Positions 16,094 through 26,038 are shown, numbered from the stretch's first letter. The stretch is 64,000 bases of DNA from Hylemonella gracilis str. Niagara R (GCF_000600295.1 NZ_JEMG01000001.1:1555165-1619164), one strand, 5' to 3'. The notes: generated by a model not told the origin, from the letters alone. Program-made: numbers and translations.

Positions 16094-16750
16094 TCACAGG
16101 GCGGTGGCTTTTTCGATCACCACGTCTTCCTTGGGTACGTCGCCATGGAAGCCGCGCGTGCCGGTCTTGACGCCCGCGATCTTGTCCACCACGTCCTGGC
16201 CGGCGATCACCTTGCCGAAGACCGCGTAACCCCAGCCCTGGCCCGAGGGGGCCTTGTGGTTGAGGAATTCGTTGCTGGCGACGTTGATGAAGAACTGCGC
16301 CGTGGCCGAATGCGGGTCGTTCGTGCGCGCCATGGCAATGGTGTACTTGTCGTTCTTCAAGCCGTTGCTGGCTTCGTTTTCAATGGGCGGCTCGGTGGGT
16401 TTTTGGTTCATGCCCGGCGCGAAGCCGCCGCCCTGGATCATGAAGCCGGGAATGACGCGGTGGAAGACGGTACCGTTGTAGTGACCGCTCTTGACGTAGT
16501 CCAGGAAGTTCTCGACGGACTTGGGGGCTTTTTCGGCGTCAAGTTCCAGCTTGATGACGCCGTAGCCGGTGATGGTGAGTTCGACTTGAGGGTGGCTCAT
16601 GGAGGTCTTTCCTTTGGTTTTGTTGACAGGGCTGGCGGGCTTGACGGACGGGGTCTGTGCCCAGACCGCCTGCGAGGCGAGGCCGGCGCCGAGGGTGAGG
16701 GCGCAGGTCCAGGTGAGGAGTTGGCGCAAGACGGGGCGACGCGGGTTCAT
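16094..16750 (-). CDS. Cyclophilin peptidyl-prolyl isomerase with signal peptide joined to a PpiB-type domain
   Basis: 218 residues. A clear Sec signal ([24 protein letters not shown]) and a short Pro/Lys linker precede a complete PpiB-like cyclophilin beginning [20 protein letters not shown] and containing [23 protein letters not shown] and [10 protein letters not shown]. An internal in-frame ATG at 16600 has AAGGA nine bases upstream, so a second, cytosolic form could be made from the same gene. The related cytosolic PpiB and periplasmic PpiA are usually separate, and this looks like an in-frame fusion of the two. The start overlaps the L,D-transpeptidase stop by four bases. Confidence 0.88.
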   Translation of the reverse strand: MNPRRPVLRQLLTWTCALTLGAGLASQAVWAQTPSVKPASPVNKTKGKTSMSHPQVELTITGYGVIKLELDAEKAPKSVENFLDYVKSGHYNGTVFHRVIPGFMIQGGGFAPGMNQKPTEPPIENEASNGLKNDKYTIAMARTNDPHSATAQFFINVASNEFLNHKAPSGQGWGYAVFGKVIAGQDVVDKIAGVKTGTRGFHGDVPKEDVVIEKATAL

Positions 16751-18078
16751 CCAAGGCTTCCTTCAAAAATGATCTTCCATTCCTCGCCCTGGCGGCTCCA
16801 GTACTGGCGCTTGAGCTGAGCCTTGGGCGCTCCGGGGCGTGCATCCTGGCCGGGGGCGGCGGTTTCTTCGAAGGTGACGATCATGGTGTCATCCTCGTCC
16901 GTCCAGCGCAGGTAGGAGAGATTTTGCAGCGCGATCGCGCGGCCAGCGTCGCGCGCGAGTTCGACGCGCAGCACCAGTTCCCATTCGCGCAGCGTGCGGC
17001 CGCGAAAACCGGTGAAGTCCTCGGCGTAGAAGCGCAGCATCTGCTGCAGGTCGCCGCTGGTCTTGGCCTGGCGCCAGGCGGTCAGCACCGCCTCGAATGA
17101 TTGACGCTCGGCTTGCAGCTGCGGCGGCTGCGCCCACTCCAGGCGCGAGGCGATGACCACCGGCGTGGTGCTCGGAGCCACCGTACGCAGCACATGCTCC
17201 AGGTCGGGGTCGGACAGCACCACGCAGCCGTTGGTGGCCAAGGGTGCGCGCGAGAACTGGTTGGGCGGCGTGCCATGCAGCCAGATGCCACTGCCGGTTT
17301 TGCCGCGTCGTCGGTCCAGGATGTTGGGGTAGTTGATGGGCAGGGCGCCGGCGCCGTAGAAGTTGGGCAAGGCGCGCTTGTTCAAGCGGTGTAGCGTGAA
17401 GTACACCCCCAGGGGCGTGCGCGCGTCGCCTTCCACGGTCTTTTCGATGCCGTACTTGCCGACCGAAACGTAATAGTCGGCGATCAGGCGCAGCCGGGCG
17501 CCCTCGTTCGGCAAGGCCTGGTTCTCGAACAGGTAGAGCCGCGCGCGCGAGGCATCGACCGCGATCGCATGTCGCACGTTCGGCGCCAGCGCCAGGAACT
17601 GCGTGGGAATGGCGCCCGCGGGCGGACGCTCGCGCAGCGCGGCCAGGCGCATGTCGGATTCATGGCGCAGCTCGGCCAGGGCCTGCGCGCCCACGCCCGT
17701 GCTCATCAGCAGCTCGGGGGCGTTGCCCAAGCCGTTCAGCGCCTGGGCCTGGGCCAGGAGCAGATCGCCATAGACCAGCTGGGCCAGTTGGAAGTTCGGA
17801 TGGTCCTGGGCGAGCAGGCGTGCGGCTTCGCGGGCCTCGCCCAGCCGTCCCGTGCCCACGAGGCGGTAGATCTCGACCAGCCGCGCTTCGGGTGAAAGCT
17901 GCGAACCGGCGGAGGCCAGCACCAATGCCGGGGCAATCGAGGCCACGGTCTGGACCGCCCCAGCTTGTGAGCGCGCCTGCTGCGGCATGGAGAGCCCCAA
18001 GGCGGCCAGCAGCATCAGTGCGATCTGGGGCCATACGCGGGACAGTGAGCGGGGCAGTGTAGGGACGGCACGCTTCAT
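16747..18078 (-). CDS. L,D-transpeptidase (YkuD) with C-terminal NTF2-like domain
   Basis: 443 residues. Signal peptide to about residue 37; an alpha-helical TPR-like region; a YkuD catalytic domain with [24 protein letters not shown], where Cys near residue 286 is the nucleophile; and from about 330 an NTF2-like domain ([20 protein letters not shown]...[15 protein letters not shown]) of the kind called Cds6 C-terminal. L,D-transpeptidases make 3-3 peptidoglycan cross-links or attach proteins to the wall in the periplasm. It is third in an operon after two TPR proteins. Confidence 0.92.
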   Translation of the reverse strand: MKRAVPTLPRSLSRVWPQIALMLLAALGLSMPQQARSQAGAVQTVASIAPALVLASAGSQLSPEARLVEIYRLVGTGRLGEAREAARLLAQDHPNFQLAQLVYGDLLLAQAQALNGLGNAPELLMSTGVGAQALAELRHESDMRLAALRERPPAGAIPTQFLALAPNVRHAIAVDASRARLYLFENQALPNEGARLRLIADYYVSVGKYGIEKTVEGDARTPLGVYFTLHRLNKRALPNFYGAGALPINYPNILDRRRGKTGSGIWLHGTPPNQFSRAPLATNGCVVLSDPDLEHVLRTVAPSTTPVVIASRLEWAQPPQLQAERQSFEAVLTAWRQAKTSGDLQQMLRFYAEDFTGFRGRTLREWELVLRVELARDAGRAIALQNLSYLRWTDEDDTMIVTFEETAAPGQDARPGAPKAQLKRQYWSRQGEEWKIIFEGSLG

Positions 18079-18109
18079 GATGTTCCTTGCACGCGGGTGG
18101 GCCGGCCGT

Positions 18110-19384
18110 TCAATTGCCTGCGCTTTCCCGGACGATCAACCAGCGGTCGGCCGTGCGGGTCAGCTCCAGGGTCTTGCCGTTGACGACGGCCAGTGTGTCG
18201 GCCTTGTAGTCTTGCAGAAATCGGGCGACCGCGCGTGAACCGGACACCGTGATGCGCAGATTCTGGATGTCCACGGTGATCTGCTTTTTGCCCACGATGC
18301 GCGCGCGTCGACCTTGTTCCCAGGCCGACCGGCTTTGTCCGCCGGTGTCAAAGTCAGCCGCGTAGGCGGCGAGGTAACGGCCCATGTCGCGGTCCGACCA
18401 GGCCTGCGCCCAGGCGCGCACGGCCTGGCCAACGGCATCCTCTTCGCTCGCACTGGCGCTGGCGTTCGCGTTGGGCGTCGCCGGGACGGAGGCGGCGGTT
18501 TGTGGCGGGGCGGGGGGGGCGACCGCAGCGGCGGGCGGCGCTGCTGGTGTCGGGGCCGGCGTGGGCGAGGCGGTAACGGGCGCAGGTGTTGCCGCCACCG
18601 CGGGGGGCAGGGGCGTCACGGGTGTGGGGGCCGCTGCAGCTGCCTGGGGCGCGGTGGCGGCGGAAGAAACAGGCGGGCCGGATGGCGCGGGCGGTGTGGA
18701 CGGTGAGGCCGCGACCATCACCGGCGGCGCGGGGGTAGGCGCGGGGGCCGGCAGCGGCGCGGCTGGCAGTTCGCGGACTTCACGCAGCAAGGCCAATTGC
18801 ATGGGCTGCTGCAGCGACAGCTTCAGCGCGTCGTTGGCGGCCTGTTGTTGCGGACTGGGCTTGGCATTGGGCACGGCGCCCTCGGCGTCGATCAGTAGGG
18901 CGCGGCTATACGCTTGGCTCGCCAAGCGGGCGTAGACCGCGCCCAGGTTGCCGTAGGCCGTGGCGTAGCTGGGGTGGGTGTGCAGGGCTTTTTCCAGTGC
19001 CACGCGGGCCTGTTCGAATTGACCCTGCGCCGCGTGAATCGCAGCCAGGTTGTTCCAGGCTTCCGGCATCTTGGGGTGGTCGATGGTCAATTGCGTGAAG
19101 GTGGCCTGGGCTTCACGCAGCTGACCGCTCTCGCGCTGGATCACGCCTTTGTACAGCAGCAGCTGAGCATCTTTGGGGCGAGATTGCAGCTGCTGGTCCA
19201 CCGCGCTGCGTGCCTGCGCCCATTGCCCGGCGGTGATAAGGGCGGGGATGTCCGCCCCGGTGCCCTGTGCCTGGACTGCGGACCAGCCTAGGCCACAGGC
19301 CAGGACCAGCGTGACCAGCAAGCGCCCGCTCCAGTGTGAGGGCGCGGACGGAATGGCGCAGGTGATACGGCGGTGTGTAGGCAT
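18110..19384 (-). CDS. TPR protein with Pro/Ala linker and NTF2-like C-terminal domain
   Basis: 424 residues. Signal sequence (LLVTLVLACGLGWSAVQAQ), then three TPR units (DAQLLLYKGVIQRESGQLREA, MPEAWNNLAAIHAAQGQFEQA, YATAYGNLGAVYARLASQAYS), a long low-complexity Pro/Ala/Thr linker (about 205-305), and a C-terminal domain (VRAWAQAWSDRDMGRYLAAY...LTRTADRWLIVRES) of the same NTF2-like type as the end of the neighbouring L,D-transpeptidase. The shared domain and operon suggest that the two proteins work together in the periplasm. No enzymatic motif is visible. Confidence 0.85.
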   Translation of the reverse strand: MPTHRRITCAIPSAPSHWSGRLLVTLVLACGLGWSAVQAQGTGADIPALITAGQWAQARSAVDQQLQSRPKDAQLLLYKGVIQRESGQLREAQATFTQLTIDHPKMPEAWNNLAAIHAAQGQFEQARVALEKALHTHPSYATAYGNLGAVYARLASQAYSRALLIDAEGAVPNAKPSPQQQAANDALKLSLQQPMQLALLREVRELPAAPLPAPAPTPAPPVMVAASPSTPPAPSGPPVSSAATAPQAAAAAPTPVTPLPPAVAATPAPVTASPTPAPTPAAPPAAAVAPPAPPQTAASVPATPNANASASASEEDAVGQAVRAWAQAWSDRDMGRYLAAYAADFDTGGQSRSAWEQGRRARIVGKKQITVDIQNLRITVSGSRAVARFLQDYKADTLAVVNGKTLELTRTADRWLIVRESAGN

Positions 19385-19417
19385 GGCAATGCGACGGATC
19401 GTTGTTCGTGGTTGTTT

Positions 19418-20017
19418 TTACGGGCACTGCAAGCCGAGGGCCTGAACGCGGGCCCGCAGTGCATCGTTGCGCGCGTTGCTCTTCAGTGCTTGGCAATAGG
19501 CTTGCTCGGCCAGGCGCAGTTGCAGATCACCCAGGTTCTCGAGCGCGGTCGCGTAATCGGGACGGGCGCGGATGGCACGTTCCAGGGAAAGCCGGGCCTG
19601 TTCGTAGTCACCGCGCGCGGCGTACAGCGAGGCCAGGGCGTTGTGCGGTTCCGGCAGTTCAGGGTATTCGGTGATGAGCCGGGTGAAAGTTTCCATCGCC
19701 GCGTCCGGCTTGCCGCTGGCGCGCTGCACCAGGCCCAGCAGGTAGCGCATCTGCGGGTCGCGGGGCTTGCCCTGCAGATAGCGCTCGGCTTGAACCTGGG
19801 CCTCGGCATGGCGTCCGGCGCGCAGCTTTTGGTTGACTTCGTCGTAGGCATCGGCGCGCGCCGGGGCCGGAGCGAGCGCCAGCGTCAGGCCGATGCACAG
19901 GCCCATGAGCAGGCCGATCAGGGGGGGGCGCGAGGCGTGAACGGCGGAATGCAGCACGGAGGACAGGGAAAACACGAGGTTGGGCACGAAGTAGGCAAGG
20001 GGGCTGGACGGTGCCAT
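19418..20017 (-). CDS. Exported TPR protein
   Basis: 199 residues from the ATG at 20017; an internal Met at 19906 would leave a compact signal peptide (MGLCIGLTLALAPAPARA) and may be the real start. The mature part has tandem TPRs (DPQMRYLLGLVQRASGKPDAA, LPEPHNALASLYAARGDYEQA, YATALENLGDLQLRLAEQAY). It ends with a single Cys (GLQCP). It is the first gene of the envelope operon and diverges from cysS. TPR repeats imply protein-protein contacts, and the operon suggests a role with the L,D-transpeptidase. Confidence 0.85.
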   Translation of the reverse strand: MAPSSPLAYFVPNLVFSLSSVLHSAVHASRPPLIGLLMGLCIGLTLALAPAPARADAYDEVNQKLRAGRHAEAQVQAERYLQGKPRDPQMRYLLGLVQRASGKPDAAMETFTRLITEYPELPEPHNALASLYAARGDYEQARLSLERAIRARPDYATALENLGDLQLRLAEQAYCQALKSNARNDALRARVQALGLQCP

Positions 20018-20073
20018 CGCGATTCGCGGCTCGGGCCTGGAAAATCATGCGCTGCGCCGCCGTGCCGGGGCTT

Positions 20074-20079
20074 TATACT
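20074..20079 (+). promoter_or_regulatory. Candidate -10 element (TATACT) upstream of cysS
   Basis: TATACT matches the -10 consensus at five of six positions. No good -35 is visible 17 bases upstream, so this is a weak call. Transcription from it would begin near 20086 and run through the hairpin at 20132-20187. Confidence 0.4.
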
Positions 20080-20131
20080 GCCGGCCATTGTAGTGCCGCG
20101 CATCCGCGCTGCGCTTCCCCACTCCCCCCGA

Positions 20132-20187
20132 TTGAGCCGGCACAGCTTCACGCAGTCTCTATGTGAAGCGCAGCGCCGGTTTTTTTG
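20132..20187 (+). terminator. Terminator-like hairpin directly upstream of cysS
   Basis: GCTTCAC and GTGAAGC pair around an eleven-base loop, and an outer CCGGC/GCCGG segment closes the structure, which is followed by seven Ts ending at 20187. cysS starts only ten bases later, with no ribosome-binding site between. The arrangement suggests attenuation of cysS or the end of a small leader RNA. Confidence 0.65.
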
Positions 20188-20196
20188 ATTGCGCCC

Positions 20197-21606
20197 ATGA
20201 CTCTCCGCATCTACAACACGCTGTCGCGTGCGCTGGAGCCTTTTGCCTCGCTGGAACCTGGCCATGTCCGCATGTATGTGTGCGGCATGACGGTCTATGA
20301 CTTTTGCCATCTGGGGCATGCGCGCGCCATGGTGGCGTTCGACGTGGTGCAGCGCTGGCTCCAGGCCAGCGGCTGGCGCGTCACCTATGTGCGCAACATC
20401 ACCGACATCGACGACAAGATCATCCAGCGCGCGCTCAAGAACGGCGAAACCATCCGCAGTCTGACCGATCGCATGATCGCGGCCCTGCATCAGGACGCGG
20501 ACGCCCTGGGCATCGAGCGGCCCACCCATGAGCCGCGCGCCATGGACTACGTGCCCCAAATGCTGGGCCTGATCGGCCAGCTGGAGCGCCAGGGCCTGGC
20601 CTACCCCTCGCCGAATGGCGATGTGAATTACGCCGTGCGCAAGTTCCCGGGTTACGGCAAGCTGTCGGGCAAGTCGCTGGACGAACTGCGCGCGGGTGAG
20701 CGCGTGGCCGTGGCCGACGGCAAGCAGGATCCGCTGGACTTCGTGCTTTGGAAGTCCGCCAAGGCGGACGAGCCCGCCGAAGCCCAGTGGCAGAGTCCCT
20801 ACGGCCTGGGTCGCCCCGGCTGGCACATCGAATGCTCGGCCATGAGCTGCGCCCTGCTGGGCGAGAGTTTCGACATCCACGGCGGTGGGGCGGATCTACA
20901 GTTTCCCCACCACGAAAACGAAATCGCCCAGAGCGAAGGCGCCAAGATCGGCACGCCCCAGCAAGGCCAGGCCATGGCGCGCTACTGGATGCACAACGGT
21001 TTCGTGCGCGTGGACAACGAAAAGATGTCCAAGAGCCTGGGCAACTTCTTCACCATCCGCGAAGTCCTGGAGAAGTACGACGCCCAAACGGTGCGCTTCT
21101 TCATCCTGCGCGCGCATTACCGCAGCCCGCTGAACTACAGCGACGCGCACCTGGATGACGCCCGCAGCGCCTTGAAGCGGCTGTACACCGCCTTGCAAGC
21201 CACGCCACCCGCGCCCATGGCACCGCAGACGGTGGACTGGACGGAGGGCCATGCGGCCCGCTTCAAGGCCGCGATGGACGAGGACTTCGGCACGCCCGAA
21301 GCGGTCGCCGTGCTGTTCGACCTGGCCAGCGAGGTCAATAAGACAGGCTCGGCCCGCCTCGCGGCGTTGTTGAAGGCGCTCGGCGGTTGCCTGGGGCTGC
21401 TGCAGGAGGACCCGGCCGCCTTTCTGCAGTCTGGCGCCCGCACCGCGCTGGATGGCGGCGCCATCGAAACCTTGATCGCACAGCGCGCCGCCGCCAAGGC
21501 CGCGAAGAACTACGCCGAGGCCGATCGCATCCGGCAGGAACTTCTGGCCCAAGGCATCGTGCTCAAAGATTCACCCACCGGAACGACTTGGGAGGTGGCG
21601 GCATGA
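20197..21606 (+). CDS. cysS: Cysteinyl-tRNA synthetase
   Basis: 469 residues. Class I signatures: [20 protein letters not shown] (HxGH as HLGH, with a zinc Cys before it), [13 protein letters not shown] and [11 protein letters not shown] (remaining zinc ligands), and [12 protein letters not shown] (KMSKS). It charges tRNA-Cys in the cytosol. ATG 20197 is chosen; a TTG twelve bases earlier is in frame but lies in the T run of the hairpin. The stop overlaps the start of the DNA glycosylase gene (ATGA). Confidence 0.98.
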   Translation: MTLRIYNTLSRALEPFASLEPGHVRMYVCGMTVYDFCHLGHARAMVAFDVVQRWLQASGWRVTYVRNITDIDDKIIQRALKNGETIRSLTDRMIAALHQDADALGIERPTHEPRAMDYVPQMLGLIGQLERQGLAYPSPNGDVNYAVRKFPGYGKLSGKSLDELRAGERVAVADGKQDPLDFVLWKSAKADEPAEAQWQSPYGLGRPGWHIECSAMSCALLGESFDIHGGGADLQFPHHENEIAQSEGAKIGTPQQGQAMARYWMHNGFVRVDNEKMSKSLGNFFTIREVLEKYDAQTVRFFILRAHYRSPLNYSDAHLDDARSALKRLYTALQATPPAPMAPQTVDWTEGHAARFKAAMDEDFGTPEAVAVLFDLASEVNKTGSARLAALLKALGGCLGLLQEDPAAFLQSGARTALDGGAIETLIAQRAAAKAAKNYAEADRIRQELLAQGIVLKDSPTGTTWEVAA

Positions 21607-22334
21607 GCGCCGCGCCCAAGGCCAAGCAGATCGACGAGCCGGATACCCACAATAAATCCGCCTCGGCCTTCGCGTCCTCGGTGGCGGCTACCACGGGTTC
21701 CGAAGCGGTGCAAATCGCCACGCCGGTCTATTGGGACGAGGCCTGCAAGCACCTGATGAAGAAGGACCGGGTGATGAAGCGCATCATCCCCCAGCATGGT
21801 GGCGCTTGTCTGGAGACACGCGGCGACGCCTTCGTCACGCTGGCACGCAGCATCGTGGGTCAGCAGATTTCGGTCAAGGCCGCACAGTCCGTGTGGGAAC
21901 GCTTCGCGGCGCTGCCCCGGCGCATGACGCCGGGCAATGTGCTCAAGCTGAAGGTGGACGACATGCGCGCTGCCGGTCTGTCAGCCCGCAAGGTGGAGTA
22001 CCTGGTGGACTTGGCGCTGCATTTCGACAGCGGCGCCATCCGTGTCGCGGACTGGAAGGCAATGGACGACGAAGCCATCATTGCCGAGCTGGTGGGCATC
22101 CGGGGCATCGGCCGCTGGACGGCGGAAATGTTCCTGATTTTTCACCTGATGCGACCGAACGTGCTGCCGTTGGACGATATCGGATTGCTCAACGGTATCA
22201 GTCGTAACTATTTCTCCGGCGAGGCGGTCAGCCGCAGCGACGCCCGGGAGGTGGCCGCAGCCTGGGCCCCGTTCTGCAGCGTGGCGACTTGGTATATTTG
22301 GCGCTCTCTCGACCCCCTGCCCGTGGCCTACTGA
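21603..22334 (+). CDS. DNA-3-methyladenine glycosylase II-type (HhH-GPD)
   Basis: 243 residues. The helix-hairpin-helix-GPD core is [20 protein letters not shown] followed by the catalytic Asp region [31 protein letters not shown] is the conserved N-terminal helix. It excises alkylated purines in base-excision repair. It has no Ada-type domain, unlike the second glycosylase at 32763-34457. Its ATG overlaps the cysS stop, so expression is probably tied to cysS. Confidence 0.92.
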   Translation: MSAAPKAKQIDEPDTHNKSASAFASSVAATTGSEAVQIATPVYWDEACKHLMKKDRVMKRIIPQHGGACLETRGDAFVTLARSIVGQQISVKAAQSVWERFAALPRRMTPGNVLKLKVDDMRAAGLSARKVEYLVDLALHFDSGAIRVADWKAMDDEAIIAELVGIRGIGRWTAEMFLIFHLMRPNVLPLDDIGLLNGISRNYFSGEAVSRSDAREVAAAWAPFCSVATWYIWRSLDPLPVAY

Positions 22335-22465
22335 CGGACCGCCGTCACCATGCCCTGGTGGGTCGATGATTTGAACAACAACCCGAACCGGAAATCGAAA
22401 CGAAAGCGCGTGCGGCCTGTCCCGGTGGCTGTGGCTGACGCGTCCGTTCTTATTGGAGGTCACAG

Positions 22466-23440
22466 ATGGCCAAGAAAACATTCCTCGACTTCGAGCAACC
22501 GATCGCCGAACTCGAAGCCAAGATCGAAGAGCTGCGCTACGTGCAGACCGAGTCCGCCGTGGACATCAGCGCGGAAATCGAGCAACTGGGCAAGAAGAGC
22601 TTGCAGCTGACCAAAGACGTCTACAGCGACCTCAACGCCTGGCAGGTCACCAAGATCGCCCGCCATCCCGAGCGTCCCTACACGCTGGACTACGTGAACG
22701 AGATCTTCACCGACTTCGTCGAGATGCACGGTGACCGCCATTTCGCGGACGACCTCTCCATCGTCGGTGGTCTGGCCCGCTTCAACGGCACGCCCTGCAT
22801 GGTGCTCGGCCAGCAGAAGGGCCGTGATACCAAGGAGCGTGGCCTGCGCAACTTCGGCATGAGCAAGCCCGAGGGCTACCGCAAGGCCCTGCGTCTGATG
22901 AAAACGGCCGAGAAATTCGGCCTGCCGGTCTTCACCTTCGTCGACACGCCCGGCGCCTACCCTGGCATCGATGCCGAGGAGCGTGGCCAGTCCGAGGCCA
23001 TCGGTCGCAACATCTTCGAGATGGCGCAGCTCGAAGTGCCCATCATCACCACCATCATCGGCGAGGGTGGCTCTGGCGGCGCGCTGGCCATCTCGGTGGC
23101 TGACCAGGTGTTGATGCTGCAGTACTCGGTTTACTCCGTCATCAGCCCCGAAGGCTGTGCCTCCATCCTTTGGAAGACGGCCGAGCGCGCCGAGGAAGCA
23201 GCCGAGGCCCTGGGCATCACCGCGCACCGCCTCAAGGCCCTGGGTCTGGTCGACAAGATCGTGAATGAGCCGGTGGGCGGCGCGCACCGCGACCCCAAGC
23301 AGATGGCGGCTTTCCTGAAGCGCGCGCTGGTTGAGTCCTACCGTCAGGTGGCCGACCTCAAGGTCAAGGAACTGCTGGACCGCCGTTACGAGCGCCTGCA
23401 GAGCTATGGCCGCTACACCGACACCAAGAGCGCCAAGTAA
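22466..23440 (+). CDS. accA: Acetyl-CoA carboxylase carboxyltransferase subunit alpha
   Basis: 324 residues, full length. Opening [20 protein letters not shown], then [34 protein letters not shown] and [11 protein letters not shown], all diagnostic of AccA. With AccD it transfers the carboxyl group from biotin to acetyl-CoA, the committed step of fatty acid synthesis. A strong ribosome-binding site (TTGGAGG) precedes the ATG. The tilS gene begins inside its last 35 bases. Confidence 0.98.
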   Translation: MAKKTFLDFEQPIAELEAKIEELRYVQTESAVDISAEIEQLGKKSLQLTKDVYSDLNAWQVTKIARHPERPYTLDYVNEIFTDFVEMHGDRHFADDLSIVGGLARFNGTPCMVLGQQKGRDTKERGLRNFGMSKPEGYRKALRLMKTAEKFGLPVFTFVDTPGAYPGIDAEERGQSEAIGRNIFEMAQLEVPIITTIIGEGGSGGALAISVADQVLMLQYSVYSVISPEGCASILWKTAERAEEAAEALGITAHRLKALGLVDKIVNEPVGGAHRDPKQMAAFLKRALVESYRQVADLKVKELLDRRYERLQSYGRYTDTKSAK

Positions 23441-24449
23441 TCCTCCCGGCGCGGCGCCTGCTTTCACGCGGGCCATCGCGCGTTTCCAGCCGGGCCTGCC
23501 CCTGGCCGTGGCTTTCAGTGGCGGCGCCGATTCCACGGCCTTGCTGCTCGCTTGCGCCGAACGCTGGCCGGGCCAGGTGCAGGCCCTCCACGTGCACCAC
23601 GGCTTGCAAGCGGCGGCCGATGGGTTCGATGCGCAGGCACGCAGCACTTGCACAGAACTGAACATCCCCCTGCATGTGCTGCGCGTGGACGCGCGCCACG
23701 CATCCGGCCAGAGCCCTGAAGACGCCGCGCGCGGCGCGCGTTACGCGGCCTTGCGCGAAGCGGCCCTGACAGCCGGGGTGCGCGATGTCGCCCTGGCCCA
23801 GCATGCCGACGACCAGGTGGAGACCTTGCTGCTCGCGCTGTCACGCGGCGCTGGCCTGCCGGGGCTGGCTTCCATGCCCGAAGCCTGGGAGCGTGGTGGA
23901 CTGCGTTGGCACCGTCCTCTGCTGGAGGTGCCCGGCGCCGAACTGCGCGCCTGGTTGCACGCGTGCGGTCTGAAGGCGGGCGAGGGCTGGGTCGAAGACC
24001 CCAGCAACGCCGACGAACGCTACACCCGCAACCGCATCCGCGCCCGCCTGTTGCCCGTGCTGGGCGAGGTGTTTCCCCAGTTCCGTGCCACCTTCGCGCG
24101 CAGCGCCGCGCATGCGGCGCAAGCCCAGCGACTGTTGGAGCAACTGGCCGCGCAGGACATGAAGACCACCGGGGTTGGTTCTGCTCCCGAGCAAGGCCCA
24201 CGCATTGCCGCGCTGCGCGCCCTGAGCCGCGACCGGCAGGCCAATTTGCTGCGCCACTGGTTGCGGCAGGCGCATGTGGCGGACGACCCGCGGAGCGGCT
24301 CTGCCAACGCGAGCGCAGCCCAACTGGAGGAACTGCTGGACCAGATTGCCGCCTGCGCCACGCGCGGCCACCACATCCAGCTCAAGGTGGGCGCGGGCCG
24401 GGTGGAGCGTCGGGGCGAGATTCTGGCTTGGTACAATCGCCCGGCTTGA
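23406..24449 (+). CDS. tilS: tRNA(Ile)-lysidine synthetase
   Basis: 347 residues. The PP-loop [18 protein letters not shown] near residue 33, [13 protein letters not shown], and [23 protein letters not shown] with [19 protein letters not shown] are TilS hallmarks. It converts the wobble C of tRNA-Ile(CAU) to lysidine and is essential. I start at the ATG overlapping the end of accA because no later in-frame start precedes the PP-loop domain. It lacks the full C-terminal region of the 430-residue E. coli enzyme, as do many betaproteobacterial homologues. Confidence 0.93.
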   Translation: MAATPTPRAPSNPPGAAPAFTRAIARFQPGLPLAVAFSGGADSTALLLACAERWPGQVQALHVHHGLQAAADGFDAQARSTCTELNIPLHVLRVDARHASGQSPEDAARGARYAALREAALTAGVRDVALAQHADDQVETLLLALSRGAGLPGLASMPEAWERGGLRWHRPLLEVPGAELRAWLHACGLKAGEGWVEDPSNADERYTRNRIRARLLPVLGEVFPQFRATFARSAAHAAQAQRLLEQLAAQDMKTTGVGSAPEQGPRIAALRALSRDRQANLLRHWLRQAHVADDPRSGSANASAAQLEELLDQIAACATRGHHIQLKVGAGRVERRGEILAWYNRPA

Positions 24450-24567
24450 CCTCTTCGTGTGCCCCGTGCCTTTGTGCATGCGCGGCGCCAGGGCAGGCCG
24501 GACACCCCTCTCAACACTTCTTGACGAACACGGGCTGTTGCGTTTCGCGGCGGCCCATTCTTTTTCA

Positions 24568-25836
24568 ATGGCACTGATCGTTCACAAATACGGCGGCACG
24601 TCCATGGGCTCGACCGAGCGCATCCGCAACGTCGCCAAGCGTGTGGCCAAGTGGGCGCGCGCCGGTCATCAAATGGTGGTGGTGCCCAGCGCCATGAGCG
24701 GCGAGACCAACCGCCTGCTCGGCCTGGCCAAGGAACTGGCGCCCGCCAAGACCAATGACGCCTACGGTCGTGAACTCGACATGCTGGCCGCCACCGGCGA
24801 ACAGGCGTCTTCCGCCCTGCTGGCCATCGCGCTGCAGGCCGAGGGGCTGCAGGCCGTGAGCTACGCCGGCTGGCAGGTGCCGATCAAGACCGACAGCGCC
24901 TACACCAAGGCCCGCATCGAAAGCATCGACGACCAGCGCGTGCGCGCCGATCTGGCCGCCGGCAAGGTGGTCATCATCACCGGCTTCCAGGGCATTGACG
25001 GCCTGGGCCACGTCACCACGCTGGGCCGGGGCGGCAGCGATACCTCGGCCGTGGCCGTGGCCGCCGCGCTCAAGGCCGCAGAGTGCCTGATCTACACCGA
25101 CGTGGACGGCGTCTACACCACCGACCCGCGCATCGTGCCCGAGGCGCGTCGTCTGCACACCGTGAGCTTCGAGGAAATGCTCGAGATGGCCTCCATGGGC
25201 TCCAAGGTGCTGCAAATCCGCTCGGTCGAGTTCGCGGGCAAGTACAAGGTACCGCTGCGCGTGCTCTCCAGCTTCACCCCCTGGGACATCGACCTCAACG
25301 AAGAAGCCAAGTCCGGCACGTTGATCACTTTCGAGGAAGACGAACACATGGAACAAGCCGTTGTTTCCGGCATCGCGTTCAACCGCGACGAGGCCAAGAT
25401 CTCCATCCTGGGCGTGCCCGACAAACCGGGCATCGCCTACCAGATCCTGGGCGCCGTGGCCGACGCCAACATCGAAGTGGACGTCATCATCCAGAACATC
25501 GCCAAGGACGGCAAGACGGACTTCAGCTTCACCGTCAACCGCAACGACTACGCCAAGGCCATCGACCTGCTCAAGGACAAAGTGCTGCCGACGCTGGGCG
25601 CCGCCGAAGTGCAGGGCGACACCAAGATCTGCAAGGTCAGCATCGTCGGCATCGGCATGCGCAGCCACGTGGGCATCGCCAGCAAGATGTTCCGCTCGCT
25701 CAGCGAGGAAGGCATCAACATCCAGATGATCTCCACCAGCGAAATCAAGACCTCCGTCGTGATCGACGAGAAGTACATGGAACTGGCCGTGCGCGCCTTG
25801 CACAAGGCCTTCGACCTGGACCAGCCCGCCGCCTGA
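24568..25836 (+). CDS. lysC: Aspartate kinase
   Basis: 422 residues. The kinase domain has HKYGGTSMGSTERI at the N-terminus, VVVPSAMSGETNRLL, TTLGRGGSDTSAVAVAAAL and YTDVDGVYTTDPR. Two ACT domains follow (about 265-340 and 345-420), with SEEGINIQMISTSEIKTSVVI typical of feedback-sensitive lysC enzymes. It catalyses the first step of the Lys/Thr/Met/diaminopimelate pathway. There is no clear ribosome-binding site before ATG 24568. It ends upstream of a hairpin/T-run and tRNA-Ser. Confidence 0.97.
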   Translation: MALIVHKYGGTSMGSTERIRNVAKRVAKWARAGHQMVVVPSAMSGETNRLLGLAKELAPAKTNDAYGRELDMLAATGEQASSALLAIALQAEGLQAVSYAGWQVPIKTDSAYTKARIESIDDQRVRADLAAGKVVIITGFQGIDGLGHVTTLGRGGSDTSAVAVAAALKAAECLIYTDVDGVYTTDPRIVPEARRLHTVSFEEMLEMASMGSKVLQIRSVEFAGKYKVPLRVLSSFTPWDIDLNEEAKSGTLITFEEDEHMEQAVVSGIAFNRDEAKISILGVPDKPGIAYQILGAVADANIEVDVIIQNIAKDGKTDFSFTVNRNDYAKAIDLLKDKVLPTLGAAEVQGDTKICKVSIVGIGMRSHVGIASKMFRSLSEEGINIQMISTSEIKTSVVIDEKYMELAVRALHKAFDLDQPAA

Positions 25837-25837
25837 A

Positions 25838-25878
25838 ACGGCCCCCGCGCCGTCCTGTTTTTTAGCCGGACGGCGCGG
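25838..25878 (+). terminator. Two overlapping hairpins after lysC
   Basis: ACGGC (25838-25842) can pair with GCCGT (25849-25853) ahead of a six-T run, a short terminator. Alternatively CCGCGCCGTCC (25845-25855) pairs perfectly over eleven bases with GGACGGCGCGG (25868-25878), which puts the T run in the loop. The two folds are mutually exclusive. The likely role is lysC termination. Confidence 0.5.
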
Positions 25879-25908
25879 TGATTCATGCGATAATCCCGCG
25901 CATCCTTT

Positions 25909-26002
25909 GGAGACGTGACCGAGAGGCCGAAGGTGCTCCCCTGCTAAGGGAGTATGTGAGCTAAAACTTGCATCGAGGGTTCGAATCCCTCCGTCTCCGC
26001 CA
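25909..26002 (+). tRNA. tRNA-Ser (anticodon GCT)
   Basis: The acceptor stem GGAGACG/CGTCTCC, discriminator G and encoded CCA are all present. The anticodon stem-loop is CTCCC-CTGCTAA-GGGAG with GCT at positions 34-36. A long variable arm (class II) and the T arm GAGGG-TTCGAAT-CCCTC follow. GATAAT at 25889-25894 is a plausible -10. An intrinsic terminator follows directly, and the accessory island begins behind it, as is common for tRNA-Ser genes. Confidence 0.97.
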
Positions 26003-26008
26003 AGAACA

Positions 26009-26038
26009 AGCCCCGCCCTGTGCGGGGCTTCGTTTTTT
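26009..26038 (+). terminator. Intrinsic terminator of tRNA-Ser
   Basis: AAGCCCCGC and GCGGGGCTT form a nine-pair stem with a CCTGT loop, followed by CG and six Ts. Confidence 0.92.
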
